Origin: Tilletiaria anomala UBC 951
Taxonomy: Eukaryota; Basidiomycota; Exobasidiomycetes; Georgefischeriales; Tilletiariaceae
Length of the DNA stretch: 64,000 nt
Direction: 5' to 3'
NCBI RefSeq assembly: GCF_000711695.1
Contig: NW_013546991.1
Coordinates: 91,450 to 155,449 of the forward strand
Shown: positions 1 to 11,129 of the stretch, in pieces
Layout of the letters: each line of letters starts with the position of its first letter
Position numbering within the stretch: position 1 is the stretch's first letter
The notes under the pieces: generated by a model
Told to the model about the DNA's origin: nothing
The model's input: only the letters and a program-made list of their open reading frames with translations
The model's database searches: none
Translations under genes and position numbers: made by a program

Positions 1-1113
1 CCTCGCCGAGGGGTGTGTGGGTGCATTACAAGGTGGCCGTGAATGCCGACCGGCACAAAGGACTTTTCTTTCTTCTTCGGATAAACCGAGAGCCGGTGCA
101 GCTGTATCGCCCTTTAACCATTTCTGAGACCTCACTGCTTCGTCTACATGTTCGAGAGAAACGTCGAAATATAAAGGGGTATTATAGACCCTCCGATCCC
201 TATATTACATCACATCTTCCCACATCCTCTGACCGCTGGCACAGTTCATTTTTGGAAAAAAAAACACTCTTGCGTGCTTACCAATAGCACGACCGCCAGC
301 CATATCCCGGTGGCAACTAACCGCATTGAGAACCATCTTAACGCTCTCAAGTCCGCGATTGTCACCATGCACGGTAGCCACCGTCCACTCGTTCTCCACC
401 GCACCGTACTCGCCGCATGGCTTCTTCGTTCCAGGTGACGAGGATACCAGCCGGGTATACCAGCTCAGGCATGTCGTCCGCTCCGCCACTCCCATAAACG
501 CCGAGTCGCTAATGACCACCCCGCCGACTGTCTGCTATGTTGCACAGTGAGTCTGCACGGAGAACGATCTTCCGCATTTCAGATTGATGCTGCACGGTGC
601 TAACACGATGGCGTCCAGATTCTCCTGAGCTTCAGCTAGGGGTGTAGCTTTTGTCCATTTCCATTGCATTAGTTCCTAGTTCAGAAGACCGTCTATCATC
701 GCAGTCAAGCCTTCCAACCCACCTCCAACACCACGCTGGCCGCCAGTCCCTTTGGTCCAACTGCACCACCATCGCCCGCTCAGAACCCGCGCACGTCACC
801 GAACCGTATTGTATTTAATACTTTATGCCTCGCACAATCCGTTTCTGCATCGCTCAATTCCGCCGAAAATTGCCAACAGCCACCCGGTCATGTTTTGGCA
901 TCCTCACAACACTACACTCCACCGCAGAACACAACGGAATGGATGAAATTGTACGGTGGGGATGGGAAAGCTCCGTCGCAAGTGATAAGTAGACGAAGAA
1001 ATAGTGGTGTGCTAAAGCAGGCGGCGTAATTTGGCCGTGCTGGGATGCCGCCATGCCACGACATGACATTCCAGACTGACTGACCGAATGACTGGCTGGC
1101 TGGTCAGCCAGTC
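1..1113. other. Left-edge region with a possible partial exon on the minus strand
   Basis: No complete gene is visible. On the minus strand, about 284-510, two overlapping frames look protein-like. One reads ...DDMPELVYPAGILVTW; the other reads VENEWTVATVHGDNRG followed by LESVKMVLNAVSCHRDMAGG. The second runs into a good donor, GTAAGC, at 283-278. This could be an internal exon of a gene that continues past the left edge, or a decayed one. I do not recognise the family. The rest (about 550-1113) shows nothing I can support beyond serving as the 3' flank of the CRAL-TRIO gene. Confidence 0.25.
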
Positions 1114-3837
1114 TCATACGACTTCCTCCTTCTCATTCTCTCCATGCTGCTGCTGTCCACTCTGGGCGCCGCTTGTATCGATGACGCTCCCGCGCCCATT
1201 CTTTAGGCTAGCCTCGTCTCGCACGATGCGCGACAGGGACCCAGACGTGGATACTGGCTGTTCCATTACCGCACCCGAGGCGTACGCGCCGTTGCTGAGG
1301 AACGGCCCAGGCGGGCTTTCTGTATCTTCGGGGACAGCCGTATCCATTGTCGCTGCCGTTTTGGGCCTCTCGGAGGCGCTAGTGCGCTGGCGCTCACGCT
1401 CCCACTCTCGGCGCCTAGCAGCACTGCTGCTGTTGCTGCCGCCACCGGCCGCAGCCTGGCGCTGCTGTTTGCGGGCTGCCTTCTCGCTCCTGGCATGCGC
1501 CTCGGCCTCCTGCGCGGCGCACTCAGCCTGCTCGATAAGCTCGAGGCCGGCTTTGAGCACGGGCAGACTCGCATTCTTGCCGAGGAGCTGCTCCTCGACG
1601 CTCCCGTCGAGCTTGCGGTACGCCCAGCGGATGGTCCCGTCGCGGCGCATGACCCCCCAGCGGTCGTACTTGCTCGTACCGACAAAGTAGGGCCATAGTT
1701 CGAGGAAGGCGACGCGTAGCTTGGTAGCGAGCACGTCGCGTCGCCCGCGCATCTCCTGCGCGCCCTCCGGCTCGACAAAGTCAGCGGCGTCGTGGTCGTG
1801 CGTGAAGCTCGCGCTGTCCGCGCCGTCGCAGCTGCCAGAGACGTAGCTGTAGGATCCATAGCCGTTGCTGCTAGTGAGCCCGGCTCCGCCTCCGCTGCTG
1901 CTGCTAGCGCCATGACCGTTGACGTGGCTGCTGAATGAGCGTAGACGCGGGGACGTAACCGAGGAGGAAGGAGTCATGCTGCCGAACGCTTGGCGCTGCC
2001 GTGGGGAGCAGGCCTGCACGAAGAGGCGGATGTACTCGCGCGTCGCCTTCTCAAAGCGTGCAGCAGCTTCGAAGAACGCGTCCATTTTCTCGCCGGCGGT
2101 CTTTGTGTCGGCTTGCACGTCGTTCTCGCCTTCTTGCGCGGCTGCGAGGCGAGGTGGGAGTAAAGGAGTAAGGTGCAGTACCGAGAAGCGTGTTAGTGAG
2201 TCAATGGGCAGTGCACGAAAGGTATTCACGGTTACCACTCACCAGGCCACGAATACTCCCAGTCGGCCCCGCCACCGAGGGTGTCCCTAGGGAGGTGGTC
2301 CCAGGGGATGAGGTCCTCGAGCTCCTCCGAGCTACTAGTGAGGCGCACCTTGTCCCGGACGACGGGGTCGAGCAGCGGTTTGAGGATGAACCAAATCGGG
2401 CGGAAGATCCACGGTGGGCAGTGCACAAAGACGCGCGACAGGCTCTCCGGGTAGAAGCGCTCGATGGTCTTGACCATGAAAAAAACGCACCACCAGTCCA
2501 TATTGCGCAGGCCGAACTTACTCATGTTGAAGATAACCACTTTGCGCTCGACCGGCGGCGGCATAAGCAGCGAGAGCCACTCCTGCAGGTAGATTACGCC
2601 GCGCTGCAGCTCCAGCTGCGTCTGATTGGACGAGTAGTGCGAGCCGACCTCGATGACGTAGACCGGCTCGCCGGCGGCTGTCGCACCGTACACGTACGAG
2701 ATCCCGTTGTAGAGGATATTGTAGCCCCCACGTGTCTTGATCATCCCCAATTCGCCGTGTTTGAGCAGGGTATCGACATCGTTTCTGCGGGTGGGCAAGG
2801 GGAGGGTGGGGCGCAAGCGCATCCAGTCATCAGCACGCAGCGGATACGCATGAGACTCGACGCGTTGTTTCCTGTGTTGAGACTCACTCGACTCGGAAGC
2901 GCGCTGTGCTACCAATGACGTTCAGCGCGCGCTCCACATCCCACTTTCTGCTGCGGAGGAAGCGGAGCATGACCGCGTCCGGGTGCTCGCCTTTAACCAA
3001 GCCGCGCCAGAAGACCTCGCGCAGCTTGGCGCCGCCGTAGCGGTCGAGGAAGATGCGCATCTCCTTGGCCTCCTCAATCATGCGCAGCGTATCCTTAGCC
3101 GCGTCGTCGCGTGGTATATGTGCGCCACTCGCCAAGTCTTCGACGCCGCCTGCTTGCTCGTTATTACCCGTGCTCGTGCTCAGAGAGGCTGCCCGTCTCG
3201 CTCCCGCTGCTGCGCCGCCAAGGGAGGATCCTGGGGGCGATATGGTTAGCGCCGCCGCGTTCGCCGGTGTGGCAGAGTCATAGGTGAGAAGCTCGGGTAC
3301 GCTAGCGTTGCAGCTCGAGGTTGCCGGACTGGCGGACCCTGCAGACCCCGGAGCAGATGCATTTCGCTTCCCCGGTGCGCCACTTGAAGATGACTTGACA
3401 ACGGACCCGCGGACCAGCCGCTCTCGCGTGCTCGCAAAGCTGCGGTGGGAGCGGCTCTTGGGTAGCGTCCCACCTGCGCTTGCGCTCGCACTCCCTTTCG
3501 CACTTGCGCTTACGCTCTCATCGCGATGGTCGTTGACGCGCACGACCGGCACGGGTGGGACGGTGCATGCGGCAAAGAAGCGAGACCAGAGTTGAAGCAA
3601 GGCGCGAGACTGTGAGGGTGTGAGGCAGCCTGCAGTATGCAAGTAAGCAGGTGAGGGCAAGGGTTAGCGCACGTCCTAATGGGCAAGGAGGGGCGAGACG
3701 GTGCCCTTGCGTTGACCTGAGCGCTGGTGTCGTTGTCGGACCTGGCCAGCGGCTGTGGGAAGGGTGGGCGAGCTGAGGTTCATAGGCTCACCTCGATAGC
3801 CGGTGCTCAAGTCTTCCAAAGTGGGCGTGGAAGACAT
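1114..3837 (-). CDS. Sec14-like CRAL-TRIO lipid-binding protein
   Basis: Predicted four-exon gene: 3837-3792, 3629-2888, 2784-2243 and 2141-1114, giving 785 aa. The 46-nt first exon encodes MSSTPTLEDLSTGYR and joins in phase to GCLTPSQSRALLQLW; this gives a better N-terminus than the in-frame ATG at 3660, which lies in the intron's 3' end. Residues about 215-262 carry the CRAL-TRIO N-terminal helices (VMLRFLRSRKWDVERAL). Residues about 263-443 form the lipid-binding lobe, with MDWWCVFFMVKTIERFYPE and VHCPPWIFRPIWFILKPLLD. Ser/Gly-rich linkers precede it, and a charged tail of about 340 aa follows. The family transfers or senses phosphatidylinositol and other lipids at Golgi and plasma membranes. 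The exact ligand cannot be read from sequence. Confidence 0.88.
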
Positions 3838-6259
3838 TGTGTCCCACGTACTGTGAACTTGGCTGGAGTCTGCTACCAGGCCGACGCTCCAGCAAACGCG
3901 GCCGACGACAATGAGGAGCTCAGAGCAAGGGGCCCGGAGCCCGGGGGAAAGTGGTCACCTGTGAACAAAGATCGAAAGCACAACGCGTTCAGGCTGAGCC
4001 GTGTGGGCAGAGTGTGCAAGGGGCAATGCGATGATATGTACGGTTGCGACGACGAGGACGATGCACGGGTAAAGGAGCTTTGCCCAGGGTATTTAACCCC
4101 CATCCCCACTGTGCTTTGTGCTCATCATTGCCACGCTTGACTTGCCTCGCCTCACCCACTCACCCACTTTCGGCTAGCTGCTCTTTCCTCGGGGGGTCAC
4201 GTGCTGGGGTGCGACAGGCGGGCGGAATACAGTGGAATGGGGAATGGAAGCAGGAGCGGAACGGAACGGCAGTCTTGCTTCGGGAAAGGTAGGGTTGTGC
4301 ATTCCCCCTCCCCCCCACGGCAATGACGATTATCCGTCGCTGTTGTCAGCCTCGACGCAGTCCATACATACTGACATACACACATCATGGTTCGATGAAG
4401 GACAGTCAACCCTTTGCGTCCATTCGTAGCGCATTCTGCATACGAAACAGACCGACGGGGCGGGCCGGAGGAAGGGAGAGGAGCCTGTGTTCATGCCGTG
4501 CGCCGTCCCCTGCTCGCCTTTTTTTCCAAACGGCGTGCTGTGTATCCCTCGGGGGAATCGCATCGGACGGGTCCATCTTCATCCCCGGGGTCCTACAAAT
4601 AGGGTGCATCAAGGCGCAGCGGTGTGCAATCGTGGGGCAACTCGATCGATCGCCCGGATAACTGCTCTCTTTCTTTTTATCCAACACGCAGAGCCGAGCT
4701 CAGAACAAGGTCAAACATGCCATCCCCCTCAGGGGCAAGTCGCGCGCGCCCCTGCTGCCGCCCATCGCGCGGGCAACCTCGGGCGCGCTCTGCTCAACCA
4801 TGAACAACACGCTCGTTTAACCGCTTGAATTGCTCTCCATGTGCTTTCAGACGCAGCCGCAGTCCAGAAAGCACAAGCTCAAGCAGACGCAGCGCCAGCC
4901 TGTGCCCCCCACCCTCACTTGCCCGCTGCAGGAGATGTAACCGAGAGGTAGCGACAAGGGGTTCTACCAAGGCTGGCAGTGTGGTACACTCAGCAACACG
5001 CTTTCTAAATGTGTCTCCACCTCAGCCGCATATTGGCTTTTTTCTCAACTCTACCTGAGGCCGCAGTGCTGACCATTCCGACGGCCCTCCACTAGCTTCC
5101 ACTTCTTCCGCTTTCGCTCCTTCAGCACGCTTATCCGGTGGTAAATGACCGCGTGAGGAGGCATGCCAGCCAGTAATAGCAGCGGAAATGCCAATCAGCA
5201 GTAGCGGGTCACACTCTCTGCCACCAAAGACGTCAGCGTCGGCATCCTTTCGCGCTTTTTCCCAACGCCGTTCAGCAGCGTCACCGTTCGCAAGCAGACA
5301 AGCGCGTCTGCACTGCCCGAAACCGAGGTGCAATGGGAGAACAGGGTGAGGGCGAAGGCGAATAAGGCTGCTGGCACGAATAAAGGAGGGGGGAGTTCGC
5401 TCGTCCTCGGACGAAAAGACCACTTACAGCAACGACATTGGAGCAGGCATCGTCGATTCCCTCAAGGCGATCACGACGAGAGGAGCGTAAAAGGTCAGCA
5501 GTGCAACCCTCATAATGCACCGTCGTCTCCTTTGCCGAATCGCTCAATCCCAGCGCTGCTCACTGCCTTACAAGGCCTCTGATACGGCTTCGATAAAACG
5601 ATATGCTGTCGGTCGTGCCAACGCTGAAGTTCTACCTGACCAACTTCTTTATGTGGCTGCTGATGCTCGTGCGAGCGCCGCGCCGAGTGCGTCGCAGACC
5701 TTCCTGATGGCCGCCGCGAGCAACGCATCCACCACGCTGCTCGTTTTCTCGCTCATCATATCCTCTGCACGATGCGCCTGCAGTGGAAAAGCCTCCGCAG
5801 CCGGTGCATGTATCGCGATCCCGTCGACCTCTTCATCAAGTCCGGCCGCAAGGCCGGTGACGCAGGCCTATACCATGAGCTCAACAGCCAGCTGGCCAAA
5901 GGTCTCATCGGCCAAGGCGTCACCATCGCGAGCGGGTTCATGACGACTTGTTGCTGCAGAACAAGAGCGAAAGACATACTATAGCCCACCCACCCCCGCG
6001 CACCTCCGCCTCGAAGTTGGTCAAACAGCGGATCGAAAAGCTGTTTGTCATCATTTACCTCCTCGTTCAACCTTGGTAGGTGTTGTCCCTGCGGTCATCG
6101 AAAAACCTGGTTTCATGGTGCATGTCATATATTGCAGCTTCGAGCTTGCAAGCATATACCGCACTTTCGATCTTACCCTTGTCATGAGACAGTCCTGACA
6201 CTACATATAAGGTAGCCCGTGAATGTCAACCCCCCCCCCCTTTGCTTGGCGCGTGACTA
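3838..6259. other. 2.4-kb intergenic region
   Basis: This stretch lies between the 5' end of the CRAL-TRIO gene and the 3' end of the purine permease. Most of it shows no sustained coding signal, and many short frames on both strands have no recognisable similarity. The exception is a possible small two-exon gene at about 5603-5984, listed separately. A run of about a dozen Cs lies near 6229-6241, just past the permease stop. Confidence 0.5.
5603..5984 (+). CDS. Possible small two-exon gene, family not recognised
   Basis: An ATG at 5603 with an in-frame stop just upstream opens a frame that reads MLSVVPTLKFYLTNFFMWLL, a hydrophobic N-terminus. It meets a donor (GTGCGT) at 5687. An acceptor (CTGCAG) at 5783 then leads in phase to WKSLRSRCMYRDPVDLFIKS and HELNSQLAKGLIGQGVTIASGFM, ending at a stop at 5984. 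The 97-bp intron is typical for this window. The second exon has the look of a folded protein, but the product would be only about 95 aa. It could be a real small membrane protein, or the remnant of a longer gene. Confidence 0.35.
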
Positions 6260-8452
6260 TCAAGCACCTTTCTCCGCTGCCACTCCCTCCGCGCTCTTCT
6301 CGAGCGACTCAATGTCCCGTTCGACGTCTGCGACTTGCTCCTGCGCCTGCTCTTGGCCCAGGTGTCCGCGCTCGACGTCCGCCTTCTTGCGCCGCGCTAC
6401 CTCGACCAGGTCCTCGACGTCGTACGGCAGGAGAAAGTTCAGCACCATGCTAACTACCGCCGAGATGAGAAAAGGTGTGCTGAGGACGATGGTGATGCTA
6501 CACAACGCCATGCAAACATGTGTCAGGAAGAAACCATTAGGGAACAGGAGTGAGATGTCGCGAAAAGGCGCACATACCTCGTTAGGAACCCCTCCAGCGC
6601 TTTGTTCGGCCCCGAGTAGCTGAAGAGGTACTCAAAAAAGTCGCTGACGAGCAGCACGCCGAACCCAAATGAAAGCGACGCGGCGAGGATGAATCGATTG
6701 CGGCGGGTGAACTTGACCGTGCTGATGATCTTGAGCCCGCTAACGACTACCGACGCGAACAGAAATGTCGTCACGCCGCCAAGGACACTGTTGGGGATCG
6801 CGAGGATCGCACCACTGAACTTTCCAAGAATGCCAAGCAGGATCAACCAGAAACAGCACCAGTAGCCTGCGCGTCGGTTAGCAATGCGCGTGATGGAAAT
6901 GACGCCGTTGTTCTGCACATGCACGGAAGGGGGGAGGGGGGTCGAAGCGAAATGACGATCAGATGCTGCGTTCTGCCGTCAGTTCGCCATATTCTCCTGC
7001 CACTCACCTGCGCAAAGACCGACTGGGGCGTTGTTGTGAAGAGCGCAGAGAGCAATCCTCCGAGTCCATCGGATAAAACGCCGCCTTGCAAGCGGCGATT
7101 GAAACTCTCCCCGTCGACTGGGAGGCGCGACACTTCGCTTGTAGCGGTGATGTCACCGATGGCCTCCATCATCAGGCAGATGTATACTGCCAGCATAGCT
7201 AAGACGCCTGCAAGATAGCAGCATCAAGGAGTCAGCCGCGAATAAAGCAAAGTGGCACTGTAGCAACAAGCTGGCACTGACCTGGGCCGTACACCTTGAG
7301 CTTGAACGTCGTGGTCCACAGGAAGGTGATGGCAGGCGCCGAGTCGATGGACGCTCTGGACATGTAGCCCGTCGGCCCTGCGACGGCGAGCGGGAGGAGG
7401 AGTCCGATGACGATGGAGGCGTTGCGCATGACGGGGCTTCCAAAGATCTCTACGAGGACGATGGTCATGAACGATAAAAAGCCGAGGCCAATGTACTGAG
7501 GGCTGCCCCACGGCAGCGCGTGCGGGCCGCCAACGGCGGGGCAGACTGTGTACATGCCCGACGTCGGGCGGCCGTGGCAGCTGCTTCCGCCGCCCCAGTT
7601 GACGACACCCGATTCGCCGATGAGGGATGCACCGATCAACATGACTGTCACACCCGTCACGGCGGGAGGAAAGAGGCGGCGCATGATGCGCACGGGCAGA
7701 AAGCTAAGGAAAATCTCCAGCAGTGAGCACACGGCCGCCGTGCCAAGGAGGTAGCCGTACGCCTCGGGGCAGGCGCCCCGCGTCACGGTCCCGTCGGCGC
7801 TGGTCATTGACGGACACGTGCCGTCGGTGTACAGACCCTTGAAGATGCTCATCGCCGTCGTGATCGTCGTGAAGCTCGTCCCGACGACCGAGAGAAGCCC
7901 GGTGCCGAGCTGCCTGCGGATGAATGGCAGCGGGATGCCCGAGATTTGGATGGCGGAGAGGAGGCCGGAAGAAATGAGCGAAGCCGAGATCAAGTAGGAC
8001 TGTATTGCCGACGGGAGGCTCAGTGACGATGCGAGGATGATTGGCGGCGTGATGATACCTGCGAGCATGGCAAGGCAGTGCTGGAAGCCGCAGATGGCCG
8101 CGAGAACAATGGGCAGCTCGTCATCCAGGCCGTAGAACGGCAGCTCGCTCGCCTCGTCCGCCTTTCTGCGTGCTGCCATCTTGTCACAGTGGTGACGACC
8201 AGCAGCAGGAGCAGCATGAAGCTCAACCTGCTCGGCAACGATGCCGTCGGCGAGATCGCGCAATTTGCGCTTGCGAGTCCGGCTCCAAGGCAGGACGCGC
8301 GGCATGAAGAGCGCCCCATAGCCCGCGTCGGCGTCATCTCCGCCGAGCCAGGCCTGACGCGTGCCCAGATGGCGCAGGGTGCGGCGGAGATGCTCCTGCA
8401 CGGACGGGGGGTGGGCGTCTGGCATGTTAGCAGCGTAAGGAACGTTGTTCAT
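6260..8452 (-). CDS. Purine (uric acid/xanthine) permease, NCS2/NAT family
   Basis: Four exons (8452-7282, 7207-7008, 6912-6578, 6497-6260) join in phase to 647 aa, longer than Aspergillus UapA (574 aa) through both tails. The plasma-membrane symporter of this family takes up uric acid and xanthine with protons. The NAT signature is intact across the exon 2/3 join: QNNGVISITR at about residues 457-466 matches the [Q/E/P]NxGxxxxT[R/K/G] consensus. The TM8 motif ExxGDxxAT (EAIGDITATSEVS, E405 and D409) is also present, as is the FGLDDELPIVLA entry motif with its QH pair. About 12-14 membrane segments are evident. The C-terminal tail (KKADVERGHLGQEQAQEQ) is predicted coiled coil. The gene is divergent from the urea permease, with GATA sites between them. 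Xanthine versus uric acid preference cannot be settled. Confidence 0.93.
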
Positions 8453-11129
8453 GGTCGCTGTGTTGCTTGGGGTTTGGTGTTCTCACTCATGTCTCATCGC
8501 TAGCGAGGCTACTGCAACAAGTGAGGCGAAGATGGGATGGTAAGCTAACGAGAAGGTTGAGCGCGCCGAGAGGACGGCGAGCTTTGGCGATGGGGCTTAT
8601 GTACCAACCACGATCCGCGATACATGTCGTGGTGACACGACTCATTCGCATGTGACTGGTACTTATTTCGCGCGTCAGTAAGCCTTTAGTTTCTTCCCGA
8701 GCGAGCAAAGAAGGCTGAGCCAGCGGCAAAAGCACAGCTGCGGGTCTCGCCTCTGCCGCTCGCGGTGAGAAGACCAACTTATCTGCCGAGAACCACCACA
8801 CCTTGCCTGGGTGAAATCCTCACACGAAAGCCAGCGCTGGCAAGTCTCCATCTCGGCTAGATAAGGCGCAGTCTGTTCGTCGGTCGGAAATCCATAAATG
8901 CATGCATGCCGCCAGCGGGCGTCCACGGAGGGAACGGAACACGGGCCGGATAAGATAAAAAAGAATCCGCTCTTGATGGGGAAGTTGGAGACATCCCACC
9001 GCCCGCCGCGGTCAAAGGAGAACACTATAAAGACTCATGCTGTAGAGAAATCAATGCGGGAAACTGGCCATCGAGGACACGGACTCATCATCATCGAAGG
9101 GTAGACATGCAGCAGCGTCGTGTCCCTGGGACTTGTGAATGATTTCCAGAAGCAATCGGCCAAATGACACTCGGTGTAGAAACACCAACAGACTCAAACA
9201 TAGATGGTGCTATCTTCAAATGGAAGATGCCTATGGCCAACTACGCAAAAGTGACTGTGCAGCTCGCCAATGCCCTGCGACCGAACAAGAGCCCATGTCA
9301 GGCCTGTAGCAAGGAGAGGTCAGCCGGGACAACACCCGCCAGCTGCGCTCCAGGTCGCTGAAAGTACAGTTCGCGACATTTCACTGTTTACGGAAAGACG
9401 CAAGGAGACCCAGTAAAGTGGCTAACCCCGTGCGAGGCCAAGCCCGTGCTTGTAGGACTCGGACTCTTATAGTAGTTGATTCGGAATACGCAGCTTCAGA
9501 AGTGGCGTGGCGGAAGTGTACTCCTTCGGATATCATCCAATGACAACTGCGCACACCTCATGGACTGCAGGTGCAAAGCCCAGCCGGACTGGACACTTCG
9601 CACAAAAGGAATATCATCGGTGTGTACTAGATCAGCTGTGTTTTGCCGTCGAGGGTCCGTGTGCGCGCCGTCGAAGACGTTGTCATGACATGGATCGGAC
9701 ATGGCATGTTCTCAGTCCGGACCTGCAGGCAACAGAGTAACCGGAAGAATGACTTTCGTGTGTAGCTGAACATCGTCAGGCACAAAGCGTTAGCCGCACA
9801 GGCGCATACGTGATGTACCGAACGCGAGGATGCGTCCAGGTAGATGAGGAGCACGGAGACCTTGAGAACGTCAAAGTTGTGGCGGAAGCGGTCGCTCAGC
9901 AATCTTTGGAAGGTCGCTGTGTGTGTTGGTCAAGCCAAAGGCCATGACGTGCGTTGTAGGTGCCGCGCAAACCAAGCTTTGTATGTCCAGACCGCTTTGC
10001 AAACCAAGCAAGGTCGCTTTGGATTGCTGAGGAAGCTCTTCTTTGTAAATCCACTCGCTTCGCTTGGCCTGACATCCGTTCCGCTGATTAGATTGTTCCT
10101 TGTTATCTATCTGTCATGTCGCTCGCACGCCATCGCACCATCGCATCGCATCACTATACTCCATGGAGTATCGAAGGCGCGATGTCGTCACGGTGACACT
10201 CTCTGTGCAACGCATATGCAGCATTCCCAGCCGTAGCAAGTGGTTCATGCCAGCTGGGTCCAATACACAACCGGATGGACGAGTGCTGTGCCCGCTAGAC
10301 AAAAAGGCAAGCATTGGAGGCGGGAGGAGCTTACGCGATCAATGGAATTGTCGGTCACCCGCAGGACTAGACCCTTCTCCAGACTGGATTTCGCCATCGT
10401 CTGTTCTTCATATCACATCTTTCATCCGGAGATGTGCCTCGGATGCGCAGCGCGCCATCCCACTGTGTTCTCACTAGCTCGACTGCTCTCACCTTCCAAC
10501 TCATGGCAGCTGGCCTCGAAGGTTTGAAACGCAGTTGAAAAGGCAAGCAGAGACGCTTGCTGGTCGCAACCTTGGAGGCTCGGACATGCACAGGAAAAAC
10601 ATCTGCAGAAACAGCAGCAGCAACCCGCGCGCAATCTTGCTCCCTCGCCCGAAACGTGACTGAGTCTAGGTGACGAGAGCCTATTCAGGAGGGACGTGGG
10701 GAGAGTGAGCTAATTGCTATACACAAGCCCAGGAATTACGCTTTTTGATTTGATCAAGTCCGAGTTGAACAAAATCTTTCTCTCCGTTCGAATGCACATG
10801 AGTCATGCTAGCAGCGGCATAATGATGGGAAATATACAAGCGGCAAAGCCACCATTCCCCCCTTCTGCTACTTAGCTTTATACTTCAACCAGTTCTGAAT
10901 CTAATTTCTCCTCCGATGCTCATTCACGCGAGGTGGAAAGGCAGCGAGGAATACTGGCTGACCTGGAAGCGTGTATATATAGACGGACATCTGATTCAAA
11001 CCCTATCATTCCTCCTCCCTCATCGGGATCGCAGCTGCGCTTTATCCGCGCTGCAATCCGTCCCCCCGTTCGCAAACACCACTGTTAAGCTCCTTTTCCC
11101 CCCCTCCTCAGTATATTCGCATCGGCACC
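8453..11129. promoter_or_regulatory. Shared upstream region of the purine and urea permeases with GATA sites
   Basis: This 2.7-kb divergent intergenic region has no convincing gene. Close to the purine permease start are HGATAR-type sites: AGATAAG on the minus strand at 8784-8778, AGATAAG at 8859-8865, and a double site (GGATAAGATAAA) at 8948-8959. Near 10100-10116 a minus-strand AGATAGATAA lies about 1 kb upstream of the urea permease. Fungal AreA/Nit2-type GATA factors activate purine and urea uptake genes when good nitrogen sources are scarce. The sites are seen; their use is inferred. Confidence 0.5.

Noticed and set aside
3630-3660. ATG at 3660 as the start of the CRAL-TRIO gene
   Set aside because: It lies in the polypyrimid-like 3' end of an intron. 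The upstream 46-nt exon with a proper donor joins in phase and gives a more natural N-terminus.
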